Positions 16,630 through 28,000 of a stretch of DNA of 64,000 nucleotides are shown piece by piece. The stretch lies in assembly GCA_963767835.1 (NCBI GenBank), contig CAVYFY010000006.1, positions 124,001-188,000 of the forward strand. The letters run 5' to 3'. The first letter of the stretch is position 1. Every line of letters begins with the position of its first letter. Source of the stretch: SIAQ01 sp963767835. Its GTDB lineage: Bacteria > Planctomycetota > Planctomycetia > Gemmatales > Gemmataceae. A program made the position numbers and the translations under genes. The notes under the pieces were generated by a model. That model saw nothing but the letters and a program-made list of their open reading frames with translations. It made no database searches and was not told the DNA's origin.

Positions 16630-18607
16630 ATAGGGGTCATGGGTTAGGAGTCAGGGGTCACGGGATCGCAGTGCTTGTCGCCGTTGTGACAGCTCTACCC
16701 GTGGCGGCGCAAGGGTCTTTGCTACGAAACTCGGAGGCGGAGCCAGGCTTTCTAGCCTGGCCTTCCCAGATTCGTAAGCTGGACAGGCTGGAAAGCCTGT
16801 CCCGACGTTTGCCGGCGCAAGGGCCAAAGGCGCCGGCAGATTCCTGGCATGATTTCGTCTTTCTCGCCGAGGCGCGGCCGCTCCTGGTGCGCGTTCACGT
16901 CCGCGTCGATGGCAAGACGCTGGAGGAGACGAACGCCGAATTCATGATGCACCTGTTCCGCCACCTCGATTTCAAGGGCCAAGGCTATTTGACGAACGCC
17001 GAGATGGAACGCGCTCCGCTGGCCAGTCAGATCGGGAGCGGCACCTTCGGCTCGATCTTCGGCGGTATTGGCGGCTACGGAGGGCCGGCGGCGCAGCAAT
17101 CCTTTGCCGAATACGCCGCCAAGCATGTCAAGGACGGGAAAGCGACCTGGGGCGACCTCGCCGCTTACTACCATGCCGTCGGCCTGGCGCCGTTCCAGAT
17201 CGAGGCTGAAGCGGACGCCAACAAGGGCGGCATGATGATGATGCTTGGCGGCGGCGGACCGACCGAACCAACCGTGGACGATATCAGCAAAGCCATCTTT
17301 GCCTTGCTCGACACCAAGAAAACGGGCAAACTCAGCAAAGCAGAATTGTCGGCAGCGCCGACATTCTTCTGCGCCTGGATGCCAACGAGGACGAGATGAT
17401 CACGCTCAGCGAACTCATGCCGCCGGGCCCCTCCCGTGCCGCGCCGAAGAAAGCCGGCGACAAGATGGGCATGCCCAAGAGCAAACCCAAGCTCACGCGA
17501 CGCGGCGATGAGATGGATATGCCCAAGGGCAATCTGTTGTATAAATCGACGCTTCCTCGTGGCGTGCCCAAGTCGTCCCAAGTTTTCCTGATCACGACGG
17601 CCGGCACGGCACCAGCGGATTTGGTGTCGAGCATGCAGGATCGCTACGCAGCAAAGGATGCCAAACTAAGCCGGCAAGCGCTGGGACTCGACGAGGCGAC
17701 CTTCCAGGCCCTCGACGCCAACGGCGACGGCTTTCTTGACGCGGAGGAACTCGCCGGCTTCGTCAAACGTCCGCCCGATCTCGAATTCGTCGTCCACCTG
17801 GGCGACGCCAGAGGCGTTGAAGCTGCCAACAAGAAGAATCTCCTCAGCGATAGGCTCAGAACTTTCGACGGGCTGGCCTTGCTTGATCTGCCGACCACGC
17901 GCGTCGAATTCCGTGGCGACATCCCGGTTGCCGCCGACAGCATGGCCGCGATCTCCCGACTGCAATGGACTGCCTTGTTCAAGCAGGCCGACAAGGACGG
18001 CAATGGATATCTCGATGAGAAAGAAGGCAAAGCCAATCCGCTTTTCGGCAGCTCTTTCAAGGCCATGGACCGCGACGGCGACGGCAAGGTGACCGAACAG
18101 GAATTCAGTGCCTATCTCGATTTCCTCGCAGACTTGCAAGCGCGCGCGAAGAAGGCGTGCGTTTCGCTCGTTCTCAGCGATGAGAGCCGCGGTTTATTCG
18201 ATTTGCTCGATGCCAACCGCGACGGCCGGCTGAGCGTGCGCGAGATGCGGGCGGCTCCGGGATTACTCGCGAAATTCGATCGCCAGAAGAAGGGCTTTAT
18301 CACGCCCGCCGATCTGCCGCGCAGTTATCGTCTCACGGTGCGTTCCGGCCCCGCAAAGGGGGGAACGGATGATTATAGCGCAATCCTTTCAAGGATCTAT
18401 GGCGGCGGCAATAAGGATCAGGCCATTCGCGAGCGGACCAACGGCCCGCTCTGGTTTCGCAAGATGGACAAAAACCGCGACGGCGACGTCTCCCGCCGCG
18501 AATGGCTAGGCAGCGAGGAGATGTTCCGCCAAATCGACTCCGACGGCGACGGCCTCATCAGCGCCGAAGAGGCCGGCCGCTTCGACGCCAGGAACCGAAA
18601 ACGCTAA
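16626..18607 (+). CDS. EF-hand calcium-binding secreted protein, frameshifted
   Basis: Starts at 16626 overlapping the DUF1501 stop. The first frame ends at 17399; one base is missing near 17372, after which the gene runs to 18607 via LRLDANEDEMITLSELMPPG. At least six EF-hand loops are seen: DANGDGFLDAEEL, DKDGNGYLDEKEG, DRDGDGKVTEQEF, DANRDGRLSVREM, DKNRDGDVSRREW and DSDGDGLISAEEA. A hydrophobic stretch (AVLVAVVTALPVAAQG) acts as signal peptide. Residues about 36-61 are encoded by palindromic repeat DNA (see the repeat at 16741), and the first codons also look repeat-derived. Restored length is about 660 residues. Confidence 0.85.
16741..16803. repeat. Palindromic repeat inside a coding sequence
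   Basis: Two related palindromes, CCAGGCTTTCTAGCCTGG (16743-16760) and GGACAGGCTGGAAAGCCTGT (16781-16800), lie 20 nt apart and are partly reverse complementary to each other. They encode residues about 39-60 of the EF-hand protein, after the signal peptide. The unit resembles an intergenic repeat of planctomycetes, from memory. Confidence 0.75.
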
Positions 18608-18610
18608 GTA

Positions 18611-18639
18611 CTTAGCCCCCCGCGGATGGCGGGGGGCTA
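18611..18639. terminator. Bidirectional hairpin between convergent genes
   Basis: TTAGCCCCCCGC (18611-18622) pairs perfectly with GCGGGGGGCTAA (18628-18639) over a 5-nt loop. It lies between the EF-hand gene stop on plus and the protease stop on minus, the expected place for a shared terminator. No long T-run follows, so it may work by stem strength alone. Confidence 0.65.
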
Positions 18640-18646
18640 ATGTAAT

Positions 18647-20809
18647 TCAGCGGCTTAGGCATTCGAAGGGTTGGTTCAAGCGAGCCCTTGGATCGGACGC
18701 AACCGCAACTAAATCCGCCCAGGCGCGACTTTGATGTCGTGTGCCGGTTCCTTGCGGCCTGGCATCGGGCACCAGCTTTTTGCCTTGCAGCACGTCCTCC
18801 ATGATCTTCAGAATCTCGGTGCTCGTGAAGTTGCGCGGGAACTTGTAAACGCCGTTCTCCCCCTTCGGGTCCTTGGGTTTGCCGATATTGTCCGGATCGG
18901 CGTCCTCCGCATCTTCCTTGCTCATTTGCGCTTTCAAATCCGCCTCGCTCAAAGGGACTTGTTTGCGGTCGCGCAGACCCTTGACCCGCTCGATGTCCTT
19001 GGCCAACTTGGCGAAATCCTTCGATGCGCCCACGCGCTGCGCCGACCGCGCCTTCCAAACCGCCTTGAGCTCCGCGGGCACCATGCCGACGGATTCATGG
19101 TCCACCGCCTCGACCCGGTCAAACGCCAGGGCGTGCTCCATGTCCTTCTCCGGCGTGGACAGATATTCCGAAAGCGACGGCAACACGATGTCGGAAAGCA
19201 CCCCGCGATTCTGCGTGCTGTCGCCGTTGACGCGATAGAATTGCTGCATGGTCAAGCGGAGGGCGCCGAGCTTGCCCGGCCTGGAATTGCGGAGCTGGCT
19301 GCCAAGATCGACGACGGCTTGCACCGTGCCTTTGCCGTGCGTCGCTGAATCGCCGACGATCAAGGCCCGGCCGTAATCTTGCAAGGCAGCGGCAACGATC
19401 TCCGACGCGCTGGCGCTGGATCGATTGACGAGCACCATGAGCGGGCCGTCGTAGGCAACGCCCCGTTTGGGATCGTCGAGCCGTTTCATGCCATCGCTGG
19501 GATCCTTGACTTGCACCACCGGCCCGTGATCGATGAACAGTCCGGCCAGGGCGACGGCTTCGCGCAGCAGGCCGCCGGGGTTGCCGCGCATGTCGAGGAT
19601 CACGCCGTCCACGCCGCTGGTTTTTAGCTCATTCAGAATGCGTTCTACGTCCTGGCTGGCGCTTTTGATGTCGCCCGCGCCTGTGCCTTTGGAGCCGTCA
19701 TAAAAGGAAGGCAGATCGATGACGCCGATGCGATAGGGCTTGCCATTGTCCTTCTTGCCGTGCTCAATGATCTCATAGCGGGCGGCCTGCGATTTGATCT
19801 CGACCTGCTGCCGCGTCAAGGAAAAGACGACCGGTTCGAGCTTCCCGGCCGGCACGACTTTCAATTCGACCATGGTCCCCTTGGCGCCGCGGATGAGCTT
19901 GACGGCGTCGCGCAGCCGCATATCCACGATATCGACGAATTTGGCGTCTCCCTGAGCGACGGCGATGATCTTGTCGTTGGGCTTGAGCCGGCCGTCCTTG
20001 GAAGCGGCGCCGCCAGGCATGATTTCCACGATGACGGTTTCGCCGTTCTCCTCGCGCAGCACGGCCCCGATGCCTTCCAAACGCAGCCGCATGGAAATCT
20101 CAAAATCGCCCAGCGTGTTGGGCGACATGTAGGCCCCGTGCGGATCGAGGCTGGCGGCCAGGCTCGACAGATACACTTCCAGCAGATCGTAGTTGTCGAG
20201 CTGCTTCATGCGCCGGGCGAAATTGTGGTAGCGGTCGCGCACCTTTTTCCTGGCTTCGGCCTCAGGTAAGGGCTTCGTGCCCAGGCGCTCGCGCAGCAGA
20301 TCAAATTTGATGCGCTTGCGCCAGCGCTCGGCTAGCTCGGTGTCGTTCGCGGGATACTCCAGCTTGGCCGTGTCAGTGTCCAGGAATTCTTTCACGGTGA
20401 AATCGAATTTCGCATTGGTCAATTCGTCGATCCGTTTGAGCCGTTGGCCGACTCGCTCGAGGAATCGCTCATAAACCTTATAGGCGAAGCTGATGTCGCC
20501 TTTGAGGAGCATGTCGTCGAGTTCGGTTTCGTGCTTCTTGAATTCATCGAAATCGCTTTTGAGAAAGTAGACCTTGCCCGGATCGAGATCCTTGAGAAAG
20601 CGGCGAAAGAGCCGTTTGGAGATTTCGTCGCCGATCATGGGTCGGGTCACGTGGCCTTCCTGCAAGAATTCGCAAACCATCGAAGCGACGAGCCGATCGT
20701 CTTTGCCTGGCACGGGCTGAGCCGACGCCGACAGCGGCACGAGCAGCAACGCGGCCATCACGGCCAGTGCGGCGCAGTATCTGGATGGAAAAGGTTGCCG
20801 GGCCATCAT
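18647..20809 (-). CDS. C-terminal processing (tail-specific) protease
   Basis: Periplasmic S41 serine protease that degrades or trims proteins at their C-termini. The start at 20809 (MMARQPFPSRY) follows a GAGAGG site; a signal peptide ends near ALLLVPLSASAQP. The N-terminal helical domain (about 30-225) holds DDRLVASMVCEFLQEGH. The PDZ domain (about 235-330) holds LEGIGAVLREENGE and MPGGAASKDGRLKPNDKI. The catalytic region has NPGGLLREAVALAGLFI, the Ser in NRSSASASEIVAAALQDY, and the Lys in THGKGTVQ. About 720 residues, matching the long E. coli Prc-like form. Confidence 0.94.
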   Translation of the reverse strand: MMARQPFPSRYCAALAVMAALLLVPLSASAQPVPGKDDRLVASMVCEFLQEGHVTRPMIGDEISKRLFRRFLKDLDPGKVYFLKSDFDEFKKHETELDDMLLKGDISFAYKVYERFLERVGQRLKRIDELTNAKFDFTVKEFLDTDTAKLEYPANDTELAERWRKRIKFDLLRERLGTKPLPEAEARKKVRDRYHNFARRMKQLDNYDLLEVYLSSLAASLDPHGAYMSPNTLGDFEISMRLRLEGIGAVLREENGETVIVEIMPGGAASKDGRLKPNDKIIAVAQGDAKFVDIVDMRLRDAVKLIRGAKGTMVELKVVPAGKLEPVVFSLTRQQVEIKSQAARYEIIEHGKKDNGKPYRIGVIDLPSFYDGSKGTGAGDIKSASQDVERILNELKTSGVDGVILDMRGNPGGLLREAVALAGLFIDHGPVVQVKDPSDGMKRLDDPKRGVAYDGPLMVLVNRSSASASEIVAAALQDYGRALIVGDSATHGKGTVQAVVDLGSQLRNSRPGKLGALRLTMQQFYRVNGDSTQNRGVLSDIVLPSLSEYLSTPEKDMEHALAFDRVEAVDHESVGMVPAELKAVWKARSAQRVGASKDFAKLAKDIERVKGLRDRKQVPLSEADLKAQMSKEDAEDADPDNIGKPKDPKGENGVYKFPRNFTSTEILKIMEDVLQGKKLVPDARPQGTGTRHQSRAWADLVAVASDPRARLNQPFECLSR

Positions 20810-21046
20810 CGAAATGCCTCTCTTTCGGGTGGGACGAATGGAATCGTGGGCAAATGTTTTCATGGAACTGAAAGGCATCATACACGGAGCACGAAATCAT
20901 TGCAATCCTGGATCGAATCGGCGATTCGGCACGCCGGGCCTAGCCGACGGACGATGATGCCTTGCCGACAACGCGGCCGGCGCCCATGCGTCTCCTTACC
21001 GGTTCAACGTCGGGCTGCGCAACGGGGGGGTCATACTTCCGAAAAA

Positions 21047-22219
21047 TTAACGCTTGAGCCATTTCTGTCCGTAATCGTTGGTTGGATCACGGAAGACGGT
21101 GTGGATATGATTCGTGCCGCCTTGCGGGGCATACTCGATGACCAGCGTGGGGCCGGTGATGCGATAATAGGCGGCGCTCCCATCGACGGTTGGCCCGCTC
21201 CAGGCGAAATGCGTGTCGGCAAACTTGCCCTTGATCTCCGCCATCCTGAGGGCCGCCGCATCTTCGTGAAGGATGTTGACCCATTGGCCAATGACATCCA
21301 GCAACAGGGCCTTCTGCTTATCGGTCAAGGCGGCTCCTTTGATTCCCGCGGGCTTGATTTCTTTGCCGTCCTGACCTGGGCCGAGCACAAGATTGGCCGG
21401 CTTATCGCTGATGACGGCGATCTTGCGCTGCTGGGCGTCGAGAGCGTTGACGAGAGCAAAAGCCTTGTCGTTTTCGGGGCCGAGGGGGCGGACCGTTTTG
21501 CCATCTCGCTTGAATGAGGCGGGCTGAGTGCAAGTCAAGGTGGGAGCCAGGCCGAAGTGCTTGCCGATGATGGTGACATTGATGCCGAGATGATGTCCGC
21601 CGTACTGCACGAACCAGGGTTCGGTCAGCGAGGGCGTGCCAAAGATGGCGAGGTAGAAATTATCGTTGCCGAACGACGGGCCGCCTTTGCCTTTGCCATC
21701 CTTGCCCTTGCCATCCTTGCCTTTGCCCTTGCCGCCGCCATTGACTTTGAGATCCTCGTCGGCGTTCATGATGTCAATGACTTTTTGATAACCTTCTTTG
21801 CTGAGAACCGCGGCAACGACAGTCATGGCGGCGTCACGCTGGGCCTTCGCCAAATCGCCGAGCCGAACACCATTGCGTGGCACAAAATCGACGGGCAAGT
21901 TGGACCAGCCCGCCTTCTTGGGACTCATGAATTCGAACGCAGCCTTGGCCCGCCCCTTATCATCAAGCGATGCCAGAAACACCTTGGCCGCTTCGACCGC
22001 TTTGGCCGTTGCCGCCGGCTTGTCATCGGCCTTGCCCCGGTCCTTCTGCAAGGGTGTTGCCGGCTGATCGAATTCACCCGCTGGCGGCGCCATGACGCCC
22101 GACGCGTAGAGCGACAGCCCGACGAGGACCAGAGCTGCGATTGCGGCAAGAAACCGAATGCCCTTGCCGCGCGGAGCGGCAACAGTGTACCCACCGTGCA
22201 TGAATTGATTTGCGGCCAT
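21047..22219 (-). CDS. DUF3500 family exported protein
   Basis: A 390-residue protein with an N-terminal membrane or signal segment (IRFLAAIAALVLVGLSLYAS). The body matches DUF3500 from memory: SNLPVDFVPRNGVRLGDL, GGHHLGINVTIIGKH, and a C-terminal TNHIHTVFRDPTNDYGQKWL. A lysine/glycine-rich insert (GGGKGKGKDGKGKDGKGKGG, about 165-184) breaks the domain and is probably disordered. An AGAGGTG site precedes the start. The function of the family is unknown; it is often seen in secreted proteins of planctomycetes and acidobacteria. Confidence 0.85.
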   Translation of the reverse strand: MAANQFMHGGYTVAAPRGKGIRFLAAIAALVLVGLSLYASGVMAPPAGEFDQPATPLQKDRGKADDKPAATAKAVEAAKVFLASLDDKGRAKAAFEFMSPKKAGWSNLPVDFVPRNGVRLGDLAKAQRDAAMTVVAAVLSKEGYQKVIDIMNADEDLKVNGGGKGKGKDGKGKDGKGKGGPSFGNDNFYLAIFGTPSLTEPWFVQYGGHHLGINVTIIGKHFGLAPTLTCTQPASFKRDGKTVRPLGPENDKAFALVNALDAQQRKIAVISDKPANLVLGPGQDGKEIKPAGIKGAALTDKQKALLLDVIGQWVNILHEDAAALRMAEIKGKFADTHFAWSGPTVDGSAAYYRITGPTLVIEYAPQGGTNHIHTVFRDPTNDYGQKWLKR

Positions 22220-22399
22220 TGTTCACCTCTGGATGCGGCATCGTGAAGGCGATCACGCTACCAGTCTAGCCAATTTACCGCCAAGTGCCACGGATCGAAT
22301 GAAAATCGCCATCCCATTGAGCTTGAACGTGAAGCGAGCAGTTTGTTACCATTTCACCCACAACTGTCGCCTTTGGATGACGGGAAAGGAATCCATTCG

Positions 22400-23932
22400 A
22401 TGAAACCAACATTTTGGAATTTCGGCGCCGCTTGCTTGCTCGCAGCGATCGTACTGACGACGGTCGTTGCTTGCAACCGCGACAAGGAGCGACGACAGTT
22501 GGACAACCCGGCGCAGGATGACACGAAGCCAGCCAAGGCCGCGGAGCCGAATCCCGAAATCCCCGTCGACGAACTGAAAGCGGCGGTCTACGAAGCCGTC
22601 ATTCAGAAAAGCTCCGACAAGAAGCCGGCCCGAGCGGTCGACCTGGGCCGATCATCGCTTACGCAAGCCGAGGAGCCGGCGATCAGGACGCCGGACCTTC
22701 ACGGGTGGGATCCGCTGGGTACCGACTGTGCCTGGTTTCGCGAATTCAAGCGCGACATCAGCGCGGAAGCCGCCGATCCTCATTCCAACCAGATGCTCAG
22801 TCGCCTGGTCAAAGGCAAGGGCCACATCGACGCCCAATGGAGTGGATCGTCGACGCCCGCGGATTGGGGTTGGCACACGATTCCATTCCAGGTGGTGAGC
22901 GGCCGCACGGAACCGCTGTCGATCCCGGGAACCTGGTCATATTTGCCCGCATCGAACGGCCCATACGTGTTGCCACCCGAGCCAGTGGTGCACGAGAATT
23001 CCAAGCTGACGACATACGCAACATCCAAATGGACCAGCGGCGGCGACCATCACCTGCTGATCTACGTTCGCGACGAAGAGACGGGCGGGTTGCGTGAATT
23101 ATGGGAATATTATCAGCCGTGGGTGACGCGCAAGGACAAGAAGAAAATCAGCGCCGTTGCCGGCGCCAGCTGGCGTAAATTCGATCTTCGCAAAGGTGAG
23201 ACGCCGGCTCCCGGAATCCCGTCAGCCGATGCCGCGGGTATGATGATCTTGCCGCTCGTGGTGCGCTACGACGAAGTGGCGCGCGGCTCGATCCATCATG
23301 CGTTGCGATTTTGCGTGAACAATTCGGATATTTCGCCCACGTTCAAATGGCCCGCGCGCACCGCCGCCGGCGCTTGGAACCGTGAAACCGGCATGCCCTA
23401 TGGAACGCGCTTACGCATCAAATCCTCATGGTGGAAAGCCAACGCCGATGCGGTCCTTGGCGTCGGGACCCAGGCGCGGATCGTCGGCGAGGCGCTGCGC
23501 CGTTACGGCTGCATTTTGGCCGATGGTTCCGGCGGCACCTCCGTGCAGCTCTGCGGTGTTGCCGACAAGCGCTGGGAAGCGAAATTGCAATCACGGCTGA
23601 ATTCCATTCCGATGTCGGCTTTGGAAGTGGTTCAGACGCCGCCCATGTTACAGATTGACGGGCCCTCCAATCTACAGGTCGGCCAAACCGGTTCATGGAC
23701 GATGACCCTTCTCCCCAAAGAATCTCCGATCGGCGAGGGCAGCAACATCAATATTCACGACGAGAAGGGAAAGCTTCTAAAATACCAGTTCGCGGTGATC
23801 GATTCGGGCCATCGCACCGTGACGGTCGAACATCGTTTCAGCCAGGCCGGTGTCTATGTCATCAAGCCGTATCGAGAATGGAACACCGGCTTCGGACCGT
23901 TTCGGGTCACCGTCGGCAATGCCCGGCCTTGA
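22400..23932 (+). CDS. Putative lipoprotein of unknown function
   Basis: A 510-residue protein starting MKPTFWNFGAACLLAAIVLT at 22400 after GGAAAGGA, with a signal peptide and a probable lipobox (VVAC). The following 70 residues are charged and disordered. The middle is a beta-rich domain with many Trp and Tyr (WGWHTIPFQVVSGRTEPLSI). Near the C-terminus a segment from DGPSNLQVGQTGSWTM resembles a bacterial immunoglobulin/PKD-like fold. No catalytic motif recognised. It lies 468 bp upstream of the act operon. Confidence 0.7.
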   Translation: MKPTFWNFGAACLLAAIVLTTVVACNRDKERRQLDNPAQDDTKPAKAAEPNPEIPVDELKAAVYEAVIQKSSDKKPARAVDLGRSSLTQAEEPAIRTPDLHGWDPLGTDCAWFREFKRDISAEAADPHSNQMLSRLVKGKGHIDAQWSGSSTPADWGWHTIPFQVVSGRTEPLSIPGTWSYLPASNGPYVLPPEPVVHENSKLTTYATSKWTSGGDHHLLIYVRDEETGGLRELWEYYQPWVTRKDKKKISAVAGASWRKFDLRKGETPAPGIPSADAAGMMILPLVVRYDEVARGSIHHALRFCVNNSDISPTFKWPARTAAGAWNRETGMPYGTRLRIKSSWWKANADAVLGVGTQARIVGEALRRYGCILADGSGGTSVQLCGVADKRWEAKLQSRLNSIPMSALEVVQTPPMLQIDGPSNLQVGQTGSWTMTLLPKESPIGEGSNINIHDEKGKLLKYQFAVIDSGHRTVTVEHRFSQAGVYVIKPYREWNTGFGPFRVTVGNARP

Positions 23933-24400
23933 TGGAAATCAGGCCAATGAACCGGCGCTTGCTTCACGTCTTCATCTCGTGATGCGTCGGCTCCTGAAAT
24001 GATCGAATCACGGAGCCGCGCATGAGGCAAGCGATCGCGGGAGCCGCGTCTTTGTGCCCGGCTTCTTGCGGTTGCTTCGTCATTTCAGTTCTGCGCAAAA
24101 GCGATTTCGTAAGTTCATTCCGATGGAAACTTGCCTTCCCGAAACCGGGCGAAGGCGTTCCCATGTTGCCACAAACCTGAATTCTCGCGACTGACCCTCG
24201 ACACGGCATCCGCTTCTGCGGCGTCGGCATCTCTTTTGCAGCAGCCTGAACCACGGAGGTCATTGAATGCGGTCTGAGCTTGCATTATGTCGCCGTGCAT
24301 TTCGGCGACAAAGGAACAACGAGGGGTCTGCCTGAGCGCGTCGATGGTATGCGGATTCTGGTCGAACGCTTGTTAGCGGTCTTTCCAGCACGAGGCGACA
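23933..24400. other. Intergenic region upstream of the act operon
   Basis: This 468-bp gap contains no convincing gene. A 99-codon open frame on the minus strand (23964-24263) has no ribosome site or recognisable product. The segment presumably holds the promoter of the act-cox operon, but I see no clear -35/-10 pair or strong hairpin. Confidence 0.5.
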
Positions 24401-25060
24401 ATGGCCCAGATATTCGCACGCCGAAGCAACACGATTGCTTGGGTGAGCCTCATTGGCGGGCCCTTGTGCGGGGCCTTTGTTCTCTGGATCAGTCTTGTCT
24501 ACGCACGTTCCTCCTATGGGACCGGCGCTGGCGAAGTACGAGTGCAGCCGGTTCCGTTCAGCCATCAGCACCACGTCGGCGACCTCGGCATCGACTGCCG
24601 CTATTGCCACACCGCCGTCGAGAAATCTTCCGACGCGGGCATGCCGCCCACGGAAACGTGCATGAACTGCCACTCGCAGATTTGGGTAGGCAGCGAGATG
24701 CTCCAGCCGGTGCGCGCGAGCTATCGCAGCGACAAATCGCTTCATTGGAAGCGCGTGTACAACCTTCCTGGCTTTGTTTATTTCGACCACAGCATTCACA
24801 TCCACAAAGGCGTTGGCTGCACAACCTGCCATGGTCGCATCGACGAAATGCCGCTGACTTACCAAAAACCATCGCTGCTGATGGAGTGGTGCATCGACTG
24901 CCACCGCAATCCGGCGCCGAACCTTCGGCCTCAGAGTGAAATCTTCAATGTTCAATGGCATCCGCCGGCCGATCAACCGGAGCGCGGACCCCAACTTGCC
25001 AAGCACTACGAACTGCGCGATACCCAATACCTCACTAATTGCACGGTGTGCCATCGATGA
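24401..25060 (+). CDS. actA: Alternative complex III subunit ActA, pentahaem cytochrome c
   Basis: Electron-carrying subunit of the quinol oxidoreductase that replaces the bc1 complex. Five CXXCH haem sites are visible: CRYCH, CMNCH, CTTCH, CIDCH and CTVCH, the number expected for ActA. An N-terminal helix (TIAWVSLIGGPLCGAFVLWI) anchors it to the membrane with haems on the periplasmic side. Length is 219 residues. The stop overlaps the actB start by 4 nt, and it is the first gene of the long respiratory operon. A GAGGCGA site precedes the start. Confidence 0.95.
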   Translation: MAQIFARRSNTIAWVSLIGGPLCGAFVLWISLVYARSSYGTGAGEVRVQPVPFSHQHHVGDLGIDCRYCHTAVEKSSDAGMPPTETCMNCHSQIWVGSEMLQPVRASYRSDKSLHWKRVYNLPGFVYFDHSIHIHKGVGCTTCHGRIDEMPLTYQKPSLLMEWCIDCHRNPAPNLRPQSEIFNVQWHPPADQPERGPQLAKHYELRDTQYLTNCTVCHR

Positions 25061-28000
25061 ACACTCGCAAAAACCTAAGCCCGGAGCTGGCCGGCCTCTG
25101 GGATCGGCTGGACGCGGCTCATGGCAAAAAATATTGGCGTACCCTGGACGAACTCGCCGATACCGAGGCGCTCGGCGAAATCATGCGCCGGGAGTTTCCC
25201 GAGCAGGCAGCCACCTGGTCCAGCGCAATCAGTCGTCGGCAGTTCCTGACGTTGATGGGCGCATCGCTGGCGCTCGCGGGGTTGAGCGGCTGTTCCGTCA
25301 GGCCGGCGTCGTCGCGCATCGTGGTCCCTTATGTGCGGGCGCCCGAAGAGATCGTGCCGGGCCGACCGTTGTTCTACGCGACCGCCATGACTTTGGGCGG
25401 CACCGGTGTCGGCCTCCTGGTCGAAAGCCATGCCGGCCGGCCGACCAAAATCGAGGGCAACCCCGATCACCCCGCCAGTCGCGGCGCTACCGACCCGTTC
25501 CATCAGGCTTCGATCCTGTCGCTCTATGACCCGGATCGTTCGCAAACCGTGACCCATCTGGGCCAGACGCGCACCTGGGAAGAGGCGCTGGCAGCCTTAC
25601 GAAATGCCTTACGCGAACAACACGAACGCCAGGGGGCCGGCCTTCGCATTCTCACCGAAACCGTCGTCTCTCCGACATTGATCCAGCAATTGCACAGCTT
25701 TCTCAACATCTTCCCACGCGCCAAATGGCATCAATACGAACCACTCGCGCGCGACTCGGCCTATCGAGCGGCCACGGAGGCGTTCGGCCGCACCGTCAAT
25801 ACCTATTGCGACTTCACGCGGGCCGACGTTGTCGTCTCGCTGGACAGCAATTTCCTGACCAGCGGCCCCGGCAATCTTCGCTACGTTGCCGACTTCATGG
25901 CACGGCGCCGGGTGCGCACGACCGCGGAGCAAGCAAATATGGCGAGCATGAACCGGCTTTACGTCATCGAGACCACGTTGACCAACACGGGCGCCAAGGC
26001 AGACAACCGGCTGGCCGTGAAGGCAAGTGAAATCGCGCCATTCGCCCAGGCGCTGGCAGCGGAGTTGCAAGTGTCGGGCGTTTCCGCGCCGGGGGGACTG
26101 GCCGAGAAGGCCCGGCGGTGGGCGCGCGTGCTGGCGGACGATCTGCGCAACCACGAGCGCCGTCCGCGTCCGCCGGGCACCACCATCGTTGTGGCGGGTG
26201 ATCGGCAGCCCGCCGTCGTCCATGCGCTGACTCACGCCATCAATCGACGCCTTGGTAATTTCGGCCACACCGTCTTGCACACGCCGCCCATTGAAGCCCA
26301 ACCTGCGATTCAAGACGGCGGAGGCGCAGGGCGAGAAGCCGCAACACCCGTCGTTGAGCGCGTCGAATCTTTGCGTCAACTCGCCCACGACATGGGTGCC
26401 GGGCGTGTTGAATTGCTGTTGATCTTGGGCGGCAATCCTGTTTTCACGGCGCCGGCGGATTTTACGTTCACGGCAAGCATGCAAAAAGTGCCGTTGCGCG
26501 TCCACCTCGGCCTTTTCCAGGACGAGACCGCACGGCAATGTCATTGGCATGTGCCCGAAGCCCATTACCTCGAAGCATGGAGCGATACACGTTCCTATGA
26601 AGGAACCGTCTCGATCGTGCAGCCGTTGATCGAGCCGCTTTATGCCGGGCATTCGGCCCATGAGTTGATTGCCGCCCTGACGCCGATTTCCGGTCCGGCC
26701 GGCGCCGGGCTCACCTGGCACGAGCTTCCGGGCTACGACACTGTGAAGTCCTACTGGAGAAGCAAAAACCTTGCACCCGATTTCGAGGCTTTTTGGCAGG
26801 AGTCGGTTCACGACGGCTTTATCGCTCGAACCGCATTTGCGCCGGAGACGGTCCCATGGCGCGACGCCATTGCTCGAATGTTGGCGGCTGAACCGCCCCC
26901 AATAACGGCCGGCGCAAGAATTCGAACTGGTGTTTCATGCGGACCCGACCATTTACGATGGCCGATTCGCCAATAATGGTTGGCTTCAGGAGTTGCCCAA
27001 ACCGATCACCGAACTGACGTGGGACAACGCGGCAATCATGAGCCCGGCGACGGCGCAAGCGCTGGGCATCGACTGGGGCCGCTACGCGCACGGCGGCGAA
27101 CATGGCGGTTATCACCAGCCGGTAACGGAATTGCGTCTGGGCGACCGCTCGGTCCAGGCGCCTGCCTGGATCATGCCGGGACATGCGGACGGGTGCATCA
27201 CCGTTCATCTCGGCTATGGGAGGGACTGGGCCGGCCGGGTCGGCGGTCAGGCCGGCGCCAAGGTTGGGTTCAACGCCTACACGCTGCGAACCTCGGACCA
27301 CCTCGGATTCGCTCCGGGTCTTGCCGTGCAGGTGACGCGAGACACCTATCTGCTGTCGTGCACGCAACAGCATCATCTCATGGAGAACCGCGCAACCGTT
27401 CGGGCGGGCACCCTCGACGAATACCACGAGCGCCCGCGTTTTGCCGCCGCGCGCGAACGGGAGGCGCAGCGCGAGGAAACGCGCACGGCACGCGTGCCGT
27501 TGACTCTCTACGAGCCGCATCCCGACCAGGAACACAAGTGGGGCATGGCCATCGATCTGACCACCTGCACCGGTTGCAAGGCATGCGTCGTCGCCTGCCA
27601 GGCGGAGAACAACATTCCCGTGGTCGGCAAGCAACAGGTCGCCGCCGGCCGGGAAATGCACTGGCTTCGAGTCGATCGCTATATCTCCGGGCCGTTCGAG
27701 CAGCCCGACGGAGTTCCACTTCCAGCCGGTGCCGTGCATGCACTGCGAGAATGCCCCGTGCGAATATGTCTGCCCCGTGGAAGCGACCGTCCACAGTGCC
27801 GAAGGGCTCAACGAAATGGTCTATCAGCGTTGCGTCGGCACGCGCTTCTGCTCCAACAACTGCCCGTATAAGGTCCGGCGCTTCAACTTCTTCTTTTTCA
27901 GCGATTACCGAACCGAAAGCGTCCGTCAACAGTACAACCCCGACGTGACGGTGCGCTCGCGCGGCGTCATGGAGAAGTGCAGCTATTGCGTGCAGCGGAT

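Noticed and set aside
23964..24263. A 99-codon minus-strand frame upstream of actA
   Set aside because: No ribosome site, no domain, composition mixed; more likely non-coding.
26980..27948. A 322-codon plus-strand frame within actB
   Set aside because: Out-of-frame shadow; the true ferredoxin-type cysteine motifs lie in the other frames.
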